Assembly (NCBI GenBank): GCA_035236585.1
Contig: CP141134.1
Span: forward strand, 18,282,414-18,346,413
Length of the DNA stretch: 64,000 nt
Source: Warburgia ugandensis
Lineage: Eukaryota > Streptophyta > Magnoliopsida > Canellales > Canellaceae
Reading direction: 5' to 3'
Shown here: piece by piece, positions 47,715 to 58,436 of the stretch
Numbering within the stretch: the stretch's first letter is position 1
How the letters are laid out: the number at the start of each line of letters is the position of its first letter
Made by a program: the position numbers and the translations under genes
Notes under the pieces: generated by a model
The model's input: only the letters and a program-made list of their open reading frames with translations
What the model was told of the DNA's origin: nothing
Databases searched by the model: none

Positions 47715-48329
47715 CTAAAAGAAAAAGAACAAGAGGATTCTATATGACGAAATAAAAAAATGAAGCGATTTTAACCAATCTCGTTCATGACAATATCTAA
47801 GAAATTCAAGAAAACAATTGGATTGTCTAACCATCATTAGGGATATCTTCAAAAATGAAGTAGCAAAATTTTCAAGAAAGACTCTGATCATGAAACCATG
47901 AATACATACGACCCAGTTGATAAAAACAACAATTTGCGTCCAAAACCCAACTCCATCACACTACCCAAGAAGCTTTTTCAGGAGGAACATGTTTCATGAT
48001 TTTTAGTTCCTGATTGAAAACATTGTTTGGGAGTTCTTCATTGCTGTGGATTTCTAACACACTATGGGTTTAGCATGAGAAGCAAGCTAAATAAATTGTG
48101 CTAAAAACCACCTTCCCAATCGCAAAAGACAAAATTCATAATAGGTATCAACTATATCTTTTCCACAGATACAAACCCTCTTGAAATAACCTTCTGTTGT
48201 TGCCTATTAACAGCAGATTTGGGTTTTTTCCTTTAAAAATGTCTTCAAAGTTTTTAATTTGTATTTTTTCTACACATTCAAGTCTATTTGGGTGAAACTG
48301 TACTTTCTGACTAAATATTTAGAGAAGTG
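47715..48329. other. No recognised feature
   Basis: No domain, repeat end or convincing exon. It could be intron or spacer of the gene-like island. Confidence 0.4.
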
Positions 48330-49300
48330 CTCCTTTGGTGATTGGCAATGGGAACGATAAGTGGATGGAAATTCGTCCTTTAGAGTATATACTCTCGGAA
48401 GATCTCAACCACTCTATTGCTTGCCACCAAAGGTTGGCTCATTGATTAATGGCAGGAGAAATGAGAGGGATAAGGAAAAGCTGGATATGTTTTCCATCCA
48501 TTTGAAAGAAATTGTCTCCAACGTTAAAATTCTTCAAAATTAGGATGATCAGCTTATGCGGGCTCCAGCTAATGGAAAATTTTCAATCAAGTCAGCTTGT
48601 CTAATGCTGAACAGGGAGTTTAGCCCGAATGAAAAAATAAAATAAAATTTATTTATGGAAATGCATATGGTAGATCCGTTGCCAAAATAAAATTGAAGTC
48701 TTACTTTGGCATGCTCCCCAGAAGACTTCCTGTTGAAGAGTTAATCTTCGTTGGGTCATCAGGAGAATAGTTGCTCATTGTGTCCGATTTCGTACATGTC
48801 CGACTTTTACTTAATTAAGGACTTTTCTTGAAGGTTTGGAGTCCGCCAACCCCAACGAACTTCTATTGCAGAAGACTTTAAATTCTGGTTTTACAAAAAA
48901 GAACATTAGGCTTCGAATAATTATCCTTAAAAGCAACCCGGGTTCAGCAGTATCAGGTGCTATTTTAGGAGATCATTTCTTTTGGCTGGAAAAGAAAAGC
49001 TTTAGGAAGAAGCTGCAATAATTTGCTGAATGGAATGGACTATTACCTGGTCTGTTTCTTGCTCGTCACTTTCAATGTCAACATTTGCTTATATACAAGG
49101 AGCCAAAGATTATCACGAAGGCTATGAAAAACATGTTGAAGGGAAAGAAACCTATCGCGGTCGACTCTTCATACGACAGCCTGCGCAGCTGTTGAAGCCT
49201 CTATTCCATCACCGTTTTTCCAGATCTTTAGAGAGACCAACACCGGCAGATAGGAAAAGTTTTGCTGCATGGACAAACCCCCTCATTTCGTAAAGAACCT
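48330..49300 (+). pseudogene. L1-type LINE, 3' end (zinc-finger and RNase H part)
   Basis: The reading starts VIGNGNDKWME, the GDG-type entry after plant L1 reverse transcriptase, and continues past frameshifts through NGKFSIKSAC and IRCQNKIEVLLWHAPQ, with ESRLLRWVIRRIVAHC-like text, the plant LINE zf-RVT segment. Then comes an RNase H-like stretch: NPGSAVSGAILGDHF (about 48930-48975), EWNGLLPGLFLARHF and IYKEPKIITKAMKN (49035-49125). The reverse transcriptase core and endonuclease are absent (5' truncation is usual for LINEs). No poly-A tail is seen at the end. It sits on the opposite strand to the RING gene. Confidence 0.7.
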
Positions 49301-49457
49301 TTTATTTCCTGATGCGCTTTCAGGGTGGTAGCAAAGGATGAATGAAACTTATTATTGACGCATTTTCTATTTCTTCAGAACAAAAAGTGAGGAATTGAGG
49401 ACAATGAACATGAAGGCATTTCCTATTTCTTCAGAAAAGTGAGATTTTTTACTTTCA

Positions 49458-49570
49458 CTAGAGCTGTCCAACACCACAATTTCTGCCACCAATGAGAAGA
49501 ATAGCAGTCCTCTCGATGCACTTGATGTTGGACTGGTCAATGACACGATGAAAACGCTTCACCTTCTTAG
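49458..49570 (-). CDS. Possible terminal exon of unknown gene
   Basis: The minus strand has TATTTTCCCTGTATTTAG, a good acceptor, followed by an open stretch of 37 codons: AKKVKRFHRVIDQSNIKCIE then RTAILLIGGRNCGVGQL and TAG. The text looks protein-like, without low complexity, but I do not recognise it. It lies 370 bp downstream of the RING gene's stop, so it might be an alternative last exon or a separate gene's end. Confidence 0.3.
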
Positions 49571-49943
49571 CTAAATACAGGGAAAATAAGATGCAAAAAT
49601 GCCAGCAACTTGAATTAGATCAAATATTGGGTTGAAATTGAGCCTTCGAGTCTTGCCTTAAGGAAAGTATTACTCCAATTGCAAGTCACAGAAAAAGGAA
49701 TCAACAATCACCCAAATTCAATTCCCCATTTAAGCTGAAAAATAAAAGCATAAAACAATTCTTCCAACCCTCCTGTGTAACAAAATACTTTCAGCTGTGA
49801 TGAGATATCAGAATTCTGTATATTGCCCGAAATCCATCGGCATGTTTCAGCTGTATTGCCTTCAGCAATCCCTTCAGAACTGGTATATGCTTTCTCCAGA
49901 TTAAAGACTTTGAATTGAATTGTAGGCAATCACCAGTAACGGA

Positions 49944-50186
49944 TCAAGAAGTGGCTCCAGGGAGATAGATCCGATGAATGCTGCTGAGAGAGAGCTTCTC
50001 TCTGCAGGTTGGGCACTTTCTTTGAACCCTGATGGCATTGGAGATGCAAGGTTTGCAGAAGACATGTCCACATACAGTGGAAGTTTCCTCCTCCATGGTG
50101 TCCATGCAGATTGAGCACCTCAATTTCACTTCCTGTTCGTCCAAAATGTAATGGCTAGTTGATGCTTGTCCGAATTTCTTCTGCTG
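49944..50186 (-). CDS. RING-type E3 ubiquitin ligase, terminal exon
   Basis: The minus-strand reading contains a complete C3HC4 RING: CSIC, eleven residues, C-GH-VFCKPC, ten residues, CPTC. All eight zinc ligands are present with normal spacing, and the tail IHRIYLPGATS then a stop resembles the C-terminus of plant Slx8/RNF4-like ligases, where the RING is at the very end. Such proteins pass ubiquitin from an E2 to nuclear targets, often SUMO-tagged ones; that role is inferred from architecture. I set the exon start at CAG (50186), in phase with the upstream exon and after a weak acceptor GGACGCAG; the frame stays open to 50228 but a TGA lies further upstream. No stop or frameshift occurs within the exon, unlike all mobile-element coding nearby. 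Confidence 0.75.
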   Translation of the reverse strand, partial: QQKKFGQASTSHYILDEQEVKLRCSICMDTMEEETSTVCGHVFCKPCISNAIRVQRKCPTCREKLSLSSIHRIYLPGATS

Positions 50187-50864
50187 CGTCCATGTTACTA
50201 TGCTATAATGAGAGCATGAATATGCCAAAGGTAATGTATTTCGCCCCTTTTTTCAGCATTTCCATCTCCTCCTCTTTGTCTTTTCCTGAAAATGACAAAG
50301 ACGAGGAGCTGGAATGCAATCATTTGAACTGAAGTAAATAGCCGGAAAATGCTGGAGAAACAGCTAGCAATACAATTTCCGATGTTTAAGACTAATTACA
50401 GAAGCTGTGGTTCTAATACGAGGGATCTAAGCCTTAGCCTTATTTTAGATATCCTAGGAACAAAACACAGAACTATTGCCTGCACTCTTAAAATCCATCG
50501 AGATGTATTATTGCCATGAACCAGAAAAAATAGTTCATATTAACGACCAATAGATACATAGTGATGCTAGGGTAGTTGGTTTTCAAGTGATTTTTCTGCC
50601 TATTGGATGTCTAATGCAGAACCTATCAAATGGTCTCCAATTGGTTAAAGTGGGAAATCCCCAAGACAAATCAGAGACAGAATCTTTGATATATTGGAAC
50701 CCAGTAGCCGTCCCCACATGCTCACAGAACCACAGCCAGAGAGAGACAGCAAGGGAGGATCCAATCACACACACACAGTACAAAGACATCTCACACAGGA
50801 TCCAACAAATTGAAAATAGTGCAACTGGAGAGAGCTGATGTGAAACAATTAAAAAGGCATGTAC
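50187..50864 (-). other. Probable intron of the RING gene
   Basis: It begins GTACATGCC after the upstream exon and contains an alternative acceptor TTTGTCATTTTCAG at about 50293-50306; using that acceptor would meet an in-frame TGA, so it would give a truncated product. No repeat is recognised. Confidence 0.4.
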
Positions 50865-50934
50865 CTTGAAGCACTTCCATCCCCGCAAAGGGTCTTCAGC
50901 TCCATCATTTGTTATGTCCACCGAGCCACTTGGA
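50865..50934 (-). CDS. Probable internal exon of the RING gene
   Basis: On the minus strand the open stretch reads (S)PSGSVDITNDGAEDPLRGWK then CFK, bounded by acceptor ATAATGGCAG and donor AAG|GTACATG. It ends in phase 0, as the RING exon requires, and starts with one base that completes a Ser codon from the exon at 51883. A longer form from acceptor ACTTTTCAG (to 50957) is open only in phase 0, which does not fit the upstream exon. Acidic, low-structure text like this is normal before the RING in small E3 ligases. Confidence 0.4.
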
Positions 50935-51223
50935 CTGCCATTATGAGCTACATTACACTGAAAAGTTTAGAAACCCAATGTGGTAGACATGGAGATCAAA
51001 CTCACATCATTAATATGCACGACCAAATCATATATGAAGGAAAGTAAAAAGGTTCTCAAAAGTGCTTTTGGCTTGCCAAAGTTGCATTATTTTGTATAGC
51101 TTTAACCTTTTAAAATTGTAGTCATGCATGAATAGCAGAAAGGCCCATGCTACACCCAAAATGCAGTTTAAGTCTGGAACCACAAGCAATTTAAAAGAGA
51201 TCACTTATATAGTATTCAAAGAA

Positions 51224-51386
51224 GGGGAGCTTTGGTGCAACGGTTGAGTTGTCACCGTGTGACTTAGAGGTCATGGGTTTGAGGCATGGAAACAGCCCCT
51301 TGCAAAAACACAACCCTTTGTGGTCCGGCCCTTCCCCAAACCCTGCATATATGGGAGCTTTGTGCACCTGCCCGCCCTTTTTCTAA
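51224..51386 (+). mobile_element. AU-type SINE
   Basis: Starts GGGGAGCTTTGGTGCAACGG, which includes an A-box-like GGTGCAACGG; a B-box-like GGGTTTGAGGC is at 51275-51285; later come GAAACAGCCCCTTGCAAAAAC, CTTTGTGGTCCGGCCCTTCC and GGGAGCTTTGTGCACC (each quoted up to 20 bases). These are the diagnostic blocks of the widely spread angiosperm AU SINE, here with a short internal deletion before the CCCTTTGTGG block. It ends in CCCTTTTTC. Direct repeats ATAGTATTCAA flank it (51209-51219 and 51393-51403), the expected target-primed duplication. RNA polymerase III would have transcribed it. Confidence 0.93.
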
Positions 51387-51882
51387 ACTTGCATAGTATT
51401 CAATGCTCTGAGTAGACACTGTTGGCCACTAATCAGAAATAGTGCTGAAACTAAGAGAGCTGTGAACTGGTAAATGCTGAATTAGCATAGAAAACAAAAT
51501 GCAATTCTTTCACGATTTTCAGCTTCTAATTCTATAACAGCTATGTGGCAAATTTAGAGAAAAACTTGATAACGAACCAGTATCAGAATGTCCAGCTAAA
51601 GTGAAGGAAAACTCAAAACCGTAGGGAAATGATTGAATTCGTGGGCACATGGGGGGGCATATGAAGGACGTCTCTTTATATCATTTTCATAGACGGAGAG
51701 CTGGCAACATGCAGATCTATCTCATTTCGACCTGAATTACACATGACACAGAACACTTCTCCCCACAAAACATGGAAATACTGGGAACATCATCAAACCA
51801 ACTGGCAACAATATCAGAGTGCAACAAAAAACAAGACAGTCACGTTGCACAACATTGGTATTGTGATCCCTTCTGGTTTTAC

Positions 51883-51930
51883 CTTGAGCCCTTAAGTTCT
51901 TTGGATAGCTCAGTTCTGGTGCACAGATCT
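51883..51930 (-). CDS. Possible upstream exon of the RING gene
   Basis: Acceptor GACCGTCTTTCAG and donor CAAG|GTAAAACC bound a 48-nt open stretch on the minus strand reading DLCTRTELSKELKGS in its only fully open phase. It ends with two bases (AG) that join the single T of the exon at 50934 to give Ser. The AU SINE lies in the intron between them. I found no earlier exon or start codon, so the 5' part of the gene is not resolved. Confidence 0.33.
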
Positions 51931-52364
51931 CTGAAAGACGGTCAACATCAAAGTCTCATCTGTTAAGGCTAAACATGTCTATGGGAAAAGCATGTCTTTT
52001 GGCTCATGGATCATGTATAACATCATCCTGCGCAATTTTGCAATTTATAACTGCATGGGCTACCTATTCAGATAGAGAAGACATGTCCATATGAAGCCCT
52101 CTTGCATACCAAGGAAACTTGACTGAACCACTTCCAACAGAGCATTCCAGAAAAAGGAATACAGAAAAATATTTATTAATCAAGTGCAGAGGTGCAGTCT
52201 GATCACTGGCCCCAGCTCATTTAGATGGACTTGAGAGAGAGAGTGTGTGAGAGAGAGGCATGCCTGTTAATAACCTCACCAAAGCGAACAATTACATTGA
52301 TTGAACACTGATCAAATCCATAAGCGAATACACCATCTTATCAATGTTAAGCATGATTTAACAA
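51931..52364. other. No recognised feature
   Basis: Probably intron or upstream sequence of the RING gene. A short GA/GT-rich stretch occurs at 52230-52256. No repeat ends are visible before the MITE. Confidence 0.4.
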
Positions 52365-52804
52365 AGGAATGACAAATCCAAGTGTGCACTTGGATATATA
52401 TTAAGCCCAGTAACACTTGGATATATATCAAGCCAAGTAAGATTTACTTTGGCACTTTTGAAGATCTAGACCGTTCACCATGCCTGGGAATGGCTTAGAT
52501 ACACAGTGAACCACTTAGATAGGCTAAGTACCAAAATTCATGGCAATTAGATAATTTATCCCATGTTTCTGCCAGTTGAAAATTACAGTACTTTATCATT
52601 TTTTAAAGTTAGGAAGCATGGTTAATACATAAATAAATACATACATACATATAGGATAAAGTATCTAATGGGGATGAAATTTGATACTTAGCCTATCTAA
52701 GCCATTCCCAACATGGTGAATGGCTTAGATGCGCAAAATAGGCAACTAACACACACTTGGCCTAAGATTTTTAATCCAAGTGCACACTTGGATTAATCAT
52801 TCCT
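52365..52804. mobile_element. Foldback-type MITE
   Basis: The 31-bp ends (52365-52395 and the complement of 52774-52804) agree at 29 positions, sharing AATCCAAGTGTGCACTTGGA. Each end is itself a small hairpin (CCAAGTG-TG-CACTTGG). Further in, 52470-52560 and 52640-52735 are also inverted copies, around AATGGCTTAGAT and AGGCTAAGTA, so most of the 440 bp can fold. It has no coding. Target duplications are unclear; TTA occurs on both flanks (52358-52360 and 52811-52813), which would suit a Harbinger-type origin but is weak evidence. Confidence 0.75.
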
Positions 52805-53778
52805 CATGCATTAATGAAAATATTGTGAACATGGTGACAAAATCTCCAAAAGAAGATAGTTACATTGCACTTAGATATTTAATTGCCAAGTATTCGTATC
52901 CCCTGTTTTTCCCCTGATCTTTACACCTGCTCTATTGGACCATCTCTCTTCTTTAGTTCTCATGAGGAGCACAACCTATCATCTTTCCACTATCCACCAC
53001 TCATTTATTGTATTTCTCCTTATCTCTGCACCCTTCCTTAAGTGTGTACTGGAAAAAGTAAATAAAGTAGTTTGCAGGGTGTACGTAGCTCAAAATGATA
53101 CAAGGATAAAACGGCCATCACATGCACCAAAAGAAGCCAACTCAAAATTACAAATGTGGGTCTTTCAACTAGTTCCCCTTGCCTGATGGACTGAGAACAG
53201 TCCATCAATGTAGCAAAGATCAACTCCTACAGAAATCTAGCTTTTCTGACCTTCTATCAGGGCAGGCATTAGGTCACTCTGATTACTCCAACAAAAATGT
53301 CGAGATTCCACAGAAAATAATTGAGCACTGCCATTACGTTCATTCAACAGCACCTGAGTTCGGCATCAAAACATTGAGTAAGACATTGCCTAACATGGAT
53401 CATCCATCCTAACATCATGAATAAGCAAACTTTCATGAAAATTAAAATCTTCCCCCGTGTTAAATTAACAATTGAATGACCATGTAATTTTGATGCTACC
53501 ACATATGATTACCAGGAGAGACCTAATTTTCTGGGGGAAAGGATCTTTAGAATTCAACTGATTGGACAAAAAAGCATTGAATAACCATACTTTTCTCTTT
53601 CAAATATATAAACCAATTGATTTGCCTCTGTTAGACGACTCTTACAATCAGACTTCACCCACATGAAAGAAACTCAACTCTGTAATGCAATCAGAATGAT
53701 TGCTCTAGTGATGCATTTTAAGTAGGAATTGATAATTCTGACATGGATTGATTGATTCAGCAAATTCATGTGTTTCCC
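52805..53778. other. Unassigned, possibly gene-associated sequence
   Basis: It has a less repetitive look and a moderate open frame at 53179-53412 on the plus strand without recognisable motif. No exon of the RING gene could be supported here. Confidence 0.35.
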
Positions 53779-55200
53779 TAGTTCATCATCATCATCATCA
53801 AGACCTTATCCCGATTAGGAGTCGGCCACATGAATATTATTCCTCCATTCCCCTCTATTAAGTGTCATGTCTTCATTTAGTCCCAAAGTTTTTAAATCTT
53901 TTTTCACCACTTCTATTCACGTTCTTTTGGGCCTTCCCCTTGCCCTTTTAGAACTATCAACTTGGATCACCTCACTCATTCCAAACCATCTAAGTCTGAT
54001 CTCCTCTATCTTATTACCTATTGGTGCTATTCCTAAGTTTTCTCTAATATTTTCATTTCTAATTCTGTCCTTTATTGTTTACCCACACATGCATCTCAAC
54101 ATCAACATTTCAACAATGCTCATCCTATGTACATGTTGTTCCTTAACTGCCCAAAACTCTGATTTAATAGAGCATGGCCAGCCTTACAGCCATCCTATAA
54201 AATTTTCCTTTTAGTTTGAGTGGCTTCCAATGATCACACAAAACTCCAGAGGCGCATCTCCATTTGTTCTAACCCAATTGGATTCTCTAGGTAACCTCCC
54301 TCTTAATCTTGCCACTCTCATGAATTATCAATCTCAAGTATCGAAAGTGGTCTTTTAGGGAAACTTCTTGGTTATCAATTTTTATTGGTACTCCAGTCCA
54401 GCTCCTCTCCTTGCTAAAATTGCATTCAATATACTGTCTTAGTTCGGTTAATTTTAAATCCTTTAGATTCTAATGTATCTCTCCATAACTATATCTTTGT
54501 GTTTACATTCCCTTGTCTTATCAATCAATACTATACCATTTGCAAATAACACGCATCATAGAATCTCCTCGTGCAGATGTTTTGTTAACTCATCCATGAC
54601 CAACGAGAAAAGGTACAAGTTCAATGCTGATCTCTAATGCAATCCCATATTAATAGAAAAATCACAAGTCTCTCAGCTAGTAGTCCTAACGTTTGTTATC
54701 ACTCCCTCATACAAATCCTTAATTATATCTATATACCCCCATGAAACCTCTTTCTCACCCAACACTTCTCATAGTAACTCTTTGAGGACCCTATCATAAG
54801 CTTTTCCTAAGTTAACAAAGACCATGTGCAGGTCCTTCGTCCTCTCCCTATATTTCTCTATCAATTATCAAAGCAGAAAAATAGCTTCCACGGTGGACCT
54901 CTAAGGTATGAAACCAAACTGATTCTCTGATATACTAGTCTCATATCATAGCCTCTTCTCAATTTGTTCTTTCAAAAAGTTTCATAGTATGGCTCATAAG
55001 TTTGATCCCGCAATAATTAGTGCAATTCTGTATGTCTCCTTTATTCTTATAAATTAATACAATAGAACTCTTCCTCCATTCATCCGGCATTTTCTTTAAT
55101 TTTACAATCTTAAGAAACAATTTTGTCAACCAAACTACTCCAATACATCCTATATACTTCCAAACCTCTATTAGTATGTCATCGTGCCCTAGGGCTGATG
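53779..55200 (-). pseudogene. RTE-type LINE, reverse transcriptase to 3' end
   Basis: The minus strand reads MPDEWRKSSIVLIYKNKGDI, QNCTNYCGIKLMSHTMKLFE, then past stops and frameshifts HMVFVNLGKAYDRV, YIDIIKDLYEGVITNVRT and YLFSLVMDELTKHL. The catalytic FADD is replaced by FANG at about 54548, so both aspartates are lost. The 3' end carries the typical plant RTE tail GTGGCCGACTCCTAATCGGG then ATAAGGTCTTGATGATGATG, with the (GAT)n at 53780-53797. The endonuclease is missing. It was 5'-truncated on insertion, as is usual, and meets copia sequence near 55200. Confidence 0.88.
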
Positions 55201-55305
55201 TAGAACAGCATGCAAAATGGCCTAATCTATATATTGAGATTAGATCAAAATTAATTTAAATAAGAAAAACATAAATCAAACTACCACTAGCATTTTAACA
55301 TGCAA

Positions 55306-57480
55306 AAAATGGCTCGATGCATGCTGAAAGATGCAAGTCTACTTAACACATTTTGGGCCAAAGCAGTCAATTCTACTGTACATGTCCTAAATTGATGTTC
55401 TACAAAAGCATTGAACAATATGACTCCACAAGAGGCATATTCAGGCATGACGCCATCTATTTCCCATTTTCATAAATTTGGGTGTGAGTGTTTTTGTACA
55501 CATCCCAAATTAGAGAAGACAGAAACTTGACAACAAGAGCAAAAAATGTATCTTCTTGGGATACAGTAAGGAGTCTAAGGCATATAAACTATGATGTAGA
55601 GGCCAAGAAGGTCATTACTGGTCAAGATGTGGTGTTTAATGAACAACCACACTCAATGGAGGATATTGATCCTGCCATTTCATCATCAACCAAATAAATA
55701 ACTCCCCCAGTACCGGACCAAGATGTGTCAAATACAGATGAAGTGTTTGAAGAAATTGAAGACCAACCTATTCCACCCATAAGGAAGCCACAACCGAAGT
55801 GGGTGAAACAGCTCTTTGATGACAACAATCCACAAGTTGTGGAAGATGACTCAAGTCCTGATAGGCTACGAAGATCAAAGAGAATAGAGAAGCTAAGTAG
55901 ATCAAGACAACAATTAGTTAACATGGCTTTAAGGAGTCAAATTATTGAAATAGTTACTGAACCTGTAACTGTGGATGAGACGATGTCTGATCCAAACTGG
56001 AAAGCGGCAATGCAGGTCTAGTATAATAGTATCTTGAAAAATGATACTTGGGATATCATTCCTAAACCAGTGAATAGGAAAATCATTGGCACCAAGTGGA
56101 TCTAGAAAGTGAAGTACAAGGCTGATGGAAGCCTTGAAAAATACAAGGCACGCCTTGTAGCACAAGGGTTTTCTCAAGTTGAAAGTTTTGATGTAGATGA
56201 GACCTTCTCTCCCACAGCAAAGATGACGTCTATCTGGTTAGTTGTAGCTGCTACTGCTCATTATAGATGAGTTCTACATCAAATGGATGTGAAATCTACC
56301 TTCCTCAATGGGTATCTACAAGAAGAGGTCTACATAACACAACCACTAGGCTTCCAGGTACAAGATGAAGGAGACAAGGTTTGTAAATTGAAGAAGGCAT
56401 TATATGGCTTAAAATAGGCACCAAGAGCTTGGTACGAACGCATTGACTCCTTCATGGATATGGGATTTCACAAAAGCAAATCAGAACCCAACTTGTACGT
56501 TCTATGTGAACAGGAAAGGAAAGTGATCATAGTACTGTATGTAGATGACTTGGTGATAACTGGAGACCATGAAGAAAATATTCACAAAACCCAAGCATGG
56601 CTGAGCCAAGAGTTTGAAATGAGAAACCTTGGGCTTCTGCATTATTGCCTAGGAATAGAGGTTTGGCAAAAACCTCATGCAATATTTATCTCACAGCAAC
56701 GATATGTTCGTGAATTGCTGATTGCAGTTGGTATGTACAAATGCAAGCAAGTGGTCACCCTTAGGGAGGTAAACACAAAGTTATTTGCTAATAATCCTTT
56801 CCAACAAGTAGATGACAAGCTCTATAGAAGGCTGGTGGGAAGTCTCTTATTCTTGTGTAACACTAGACCTGACATTTGTTATGCTGCGGAAGTTCTTAGT
56901 CGTTTTTCAAACAAACCAAGGGAATCCCACTGGCAAGCAAGGATGCAAATCCTGAAATACATCAGAGGCACTAGGGAGTATGGGATCTCATATACTACAT
57001 GAGAGATCTTATATGGGTATTGTGACTCAAATTGGGCTGGCAATGTTGACTCCAAGAAATCTGTTATTGGCAATGGATTTATATTTGAAGGTGGCATCAT
57101 CTCATGGGCTAGCAAGAAGCAACCTACAGTTGCACTTTCATCAACAGAGGCTGAGTATAAAGCTGCTTGTATAGCATCTTGTGAAGCCATATAGCTACGA
57201 TGTATCCTAACAGATATAGGAGTGTTTACAGATGATGCAACAATACTAAGGTGTGATAGTCAAAGCTGCATAGTCATAGCAAAGAACCTAATATTCCATG
57301 CTAGGACAAAACACATAGAGATTCAGTATCACTATGTCCGAGAATTGATTCAAGAAAAATCTATTTACATGGAATACTACCCTACAGAGGTCAACTATGT
57401 TGCTATGTTCACTAAAGCACTCAGAAGTACCCAACTCTGCCAACATCTTTGTAAATTGGGCATTGGCCCAATAACTTAGC
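55306..57480 (+). pseudogene. Ty1/copia pol, 5'-truncated
   Basis: Starts inside integrase (MARCMLKDASLLNTFWAKAV, then PQEAYSGMTPSISHFHKFGC near 55425), followed by a linker (DVVFNEQPHS, RLRRSKRIEKLSRSRQQL), and the RT. The integrase-before-RT order defines Ty1/copia. RT begins near 55995 (DPNWKAAMQV), passes through NDTWDIIPKPVNRKIIGTKW and FLNGYLQEEVYITQP, and holds an intact catalytic VLYVDDLVITGD at about 56535-56570. RNase H ends in KHIEIQYHYVRELI and a stop at 57479. There are several stops, yet 56454-57002 stays open for 182 codons. Gag, protease and the 5' LTR are missing. Confidence 0.9.
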
Positions 57481-57492
57481 ATACATAAGGTG

Positions 57493-57507
57493 TACATTGT
57501 GGGGGGG
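57493..57507 (+). promoter_or_regulatory. Polypurine tract of the copia element
   Basis: ATTGTGGGGGGGAC precedes the LTR start and follows the RNase H stop by about 15 bases, the normal copia arrangement. Confidence 0.75.
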
Positions 57508-58396
57508 ACATCAATTAGAGGGACGATCCAAATTAAAACTTCAATCTTACCGTAATTGGTAGAGATCTGAGACTATGTGCAGATCTTGTAGGTCATTTAT
57601 TCTTATTAAGGCTGTTTTTTATTGCTATATGACAATGCCCACCTCAATAAGATACCACTAGAAGTGCCATAGTGGTATGACCAACTTAGTTGTAGATGAG
57701 GTGATTAGAGATCACGATGGTTACGAAAAGAAATAATGGGGATTCGAGGGTAGTGCCCCCAAGGAGCGGGGTCCAAGAGGGCAACGCCCCATGGTGACAA
57801 GTTCCAAGGTCTACTGGCCTCACAATACACACTATCTAAAGGTTGTAGCTCGAGTTGTAGTTCAAAAGGTGTCAAGTATGAAAGCAGGAAGCTTCCTGTT
57901 ACCACCCTTTGTGTGAACACAAGAAGCTTCTAGCAGCCACTCCTTTGACCCATTCTACAGCAAACATGTGAAAGATGTGCTGAAAGTCCAATTCAACGGG
58001 CTGGTTGGTGAAGACTCAAAAGCTATAAATAGGCATGCCACAAGCCTCTCAAGGATACATAAGTTTTTTATTAACTTGTAGTCCTGCTTTCCTGGTGTCA
58101 AGTATGAAAGCAGGAAGCTTCCTGTTGCCACCCTTTGTGTGAACACAAAAAGCTTCTAGCAGCCACTCCTTTGACCCATTCTACAGCAGACATGTGGAAG
58201 ATGTGCTGAAAGTCCAATTCAATGGGCTGGTTGGTGAAGGATGGGTGAAGACTCAAAAGCTATAAATAGGCATGCCACAAGCCTCTCATGGATACATAAG
58301 TTTTTTATTAACTTGTAGTCCTGCTTTCCTGTTAGTTTTTTTTGTTAGTAGAAAAGCCATTGGAGCTCTGTTAGAGAGCACACGGTGGGACGATCA
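57508..58396 (+). repeat. 3' LTR of the copia element, with internal duplication
   Basis: 889 bp from ACATCAATTAGAGGGACG to GGTGGGACGATCA. Matched against the inverted copy at 58437-59055 it is longer by about 270 bp, almost all from a tandem duplication (57868-58330). It carries two TATA-like TATAAATAG sites (58024-58032 and 58261-58269). The start lacks the usual TG. Confidence 0.85.
57868..58330 (+). repeat. Tandem duplication in the copia LTR
   Basis: Unit of 226 bp starting GGTGTCAAGTATGAAAGCAG (copy 1, 57868-58093) repeated as 58094-58330; copy 2 has an extra GGATGGGTGAA. Each copy includes one TATAAATAG. The inverted LTR has a single copy, so duplication happened in this LTR. Confidence 0.92.
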
Positions 58397-58436
58397 TCTG
58401 TAGTAAGTTATCAGATTGAAAGTTTTTGTTAGTGCA

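Noticed and set aside
50583..50921. 112-codon minus-strand frame
   Set aside because: Only its first part (the exon at 50865-50934) looks coding; the rest reads through a donor site into probable intron.
51224..51300. tRNA-like A and B boxes suggesting a tRNA gene
   Set aside because: No cloverleaf with anticodon arm is supported; the downstream blocks identify an AU SINE.
53867..54214. 115-codon plus-strand frame
   Set aside because: Antisense of the RTE LINE 3' part.
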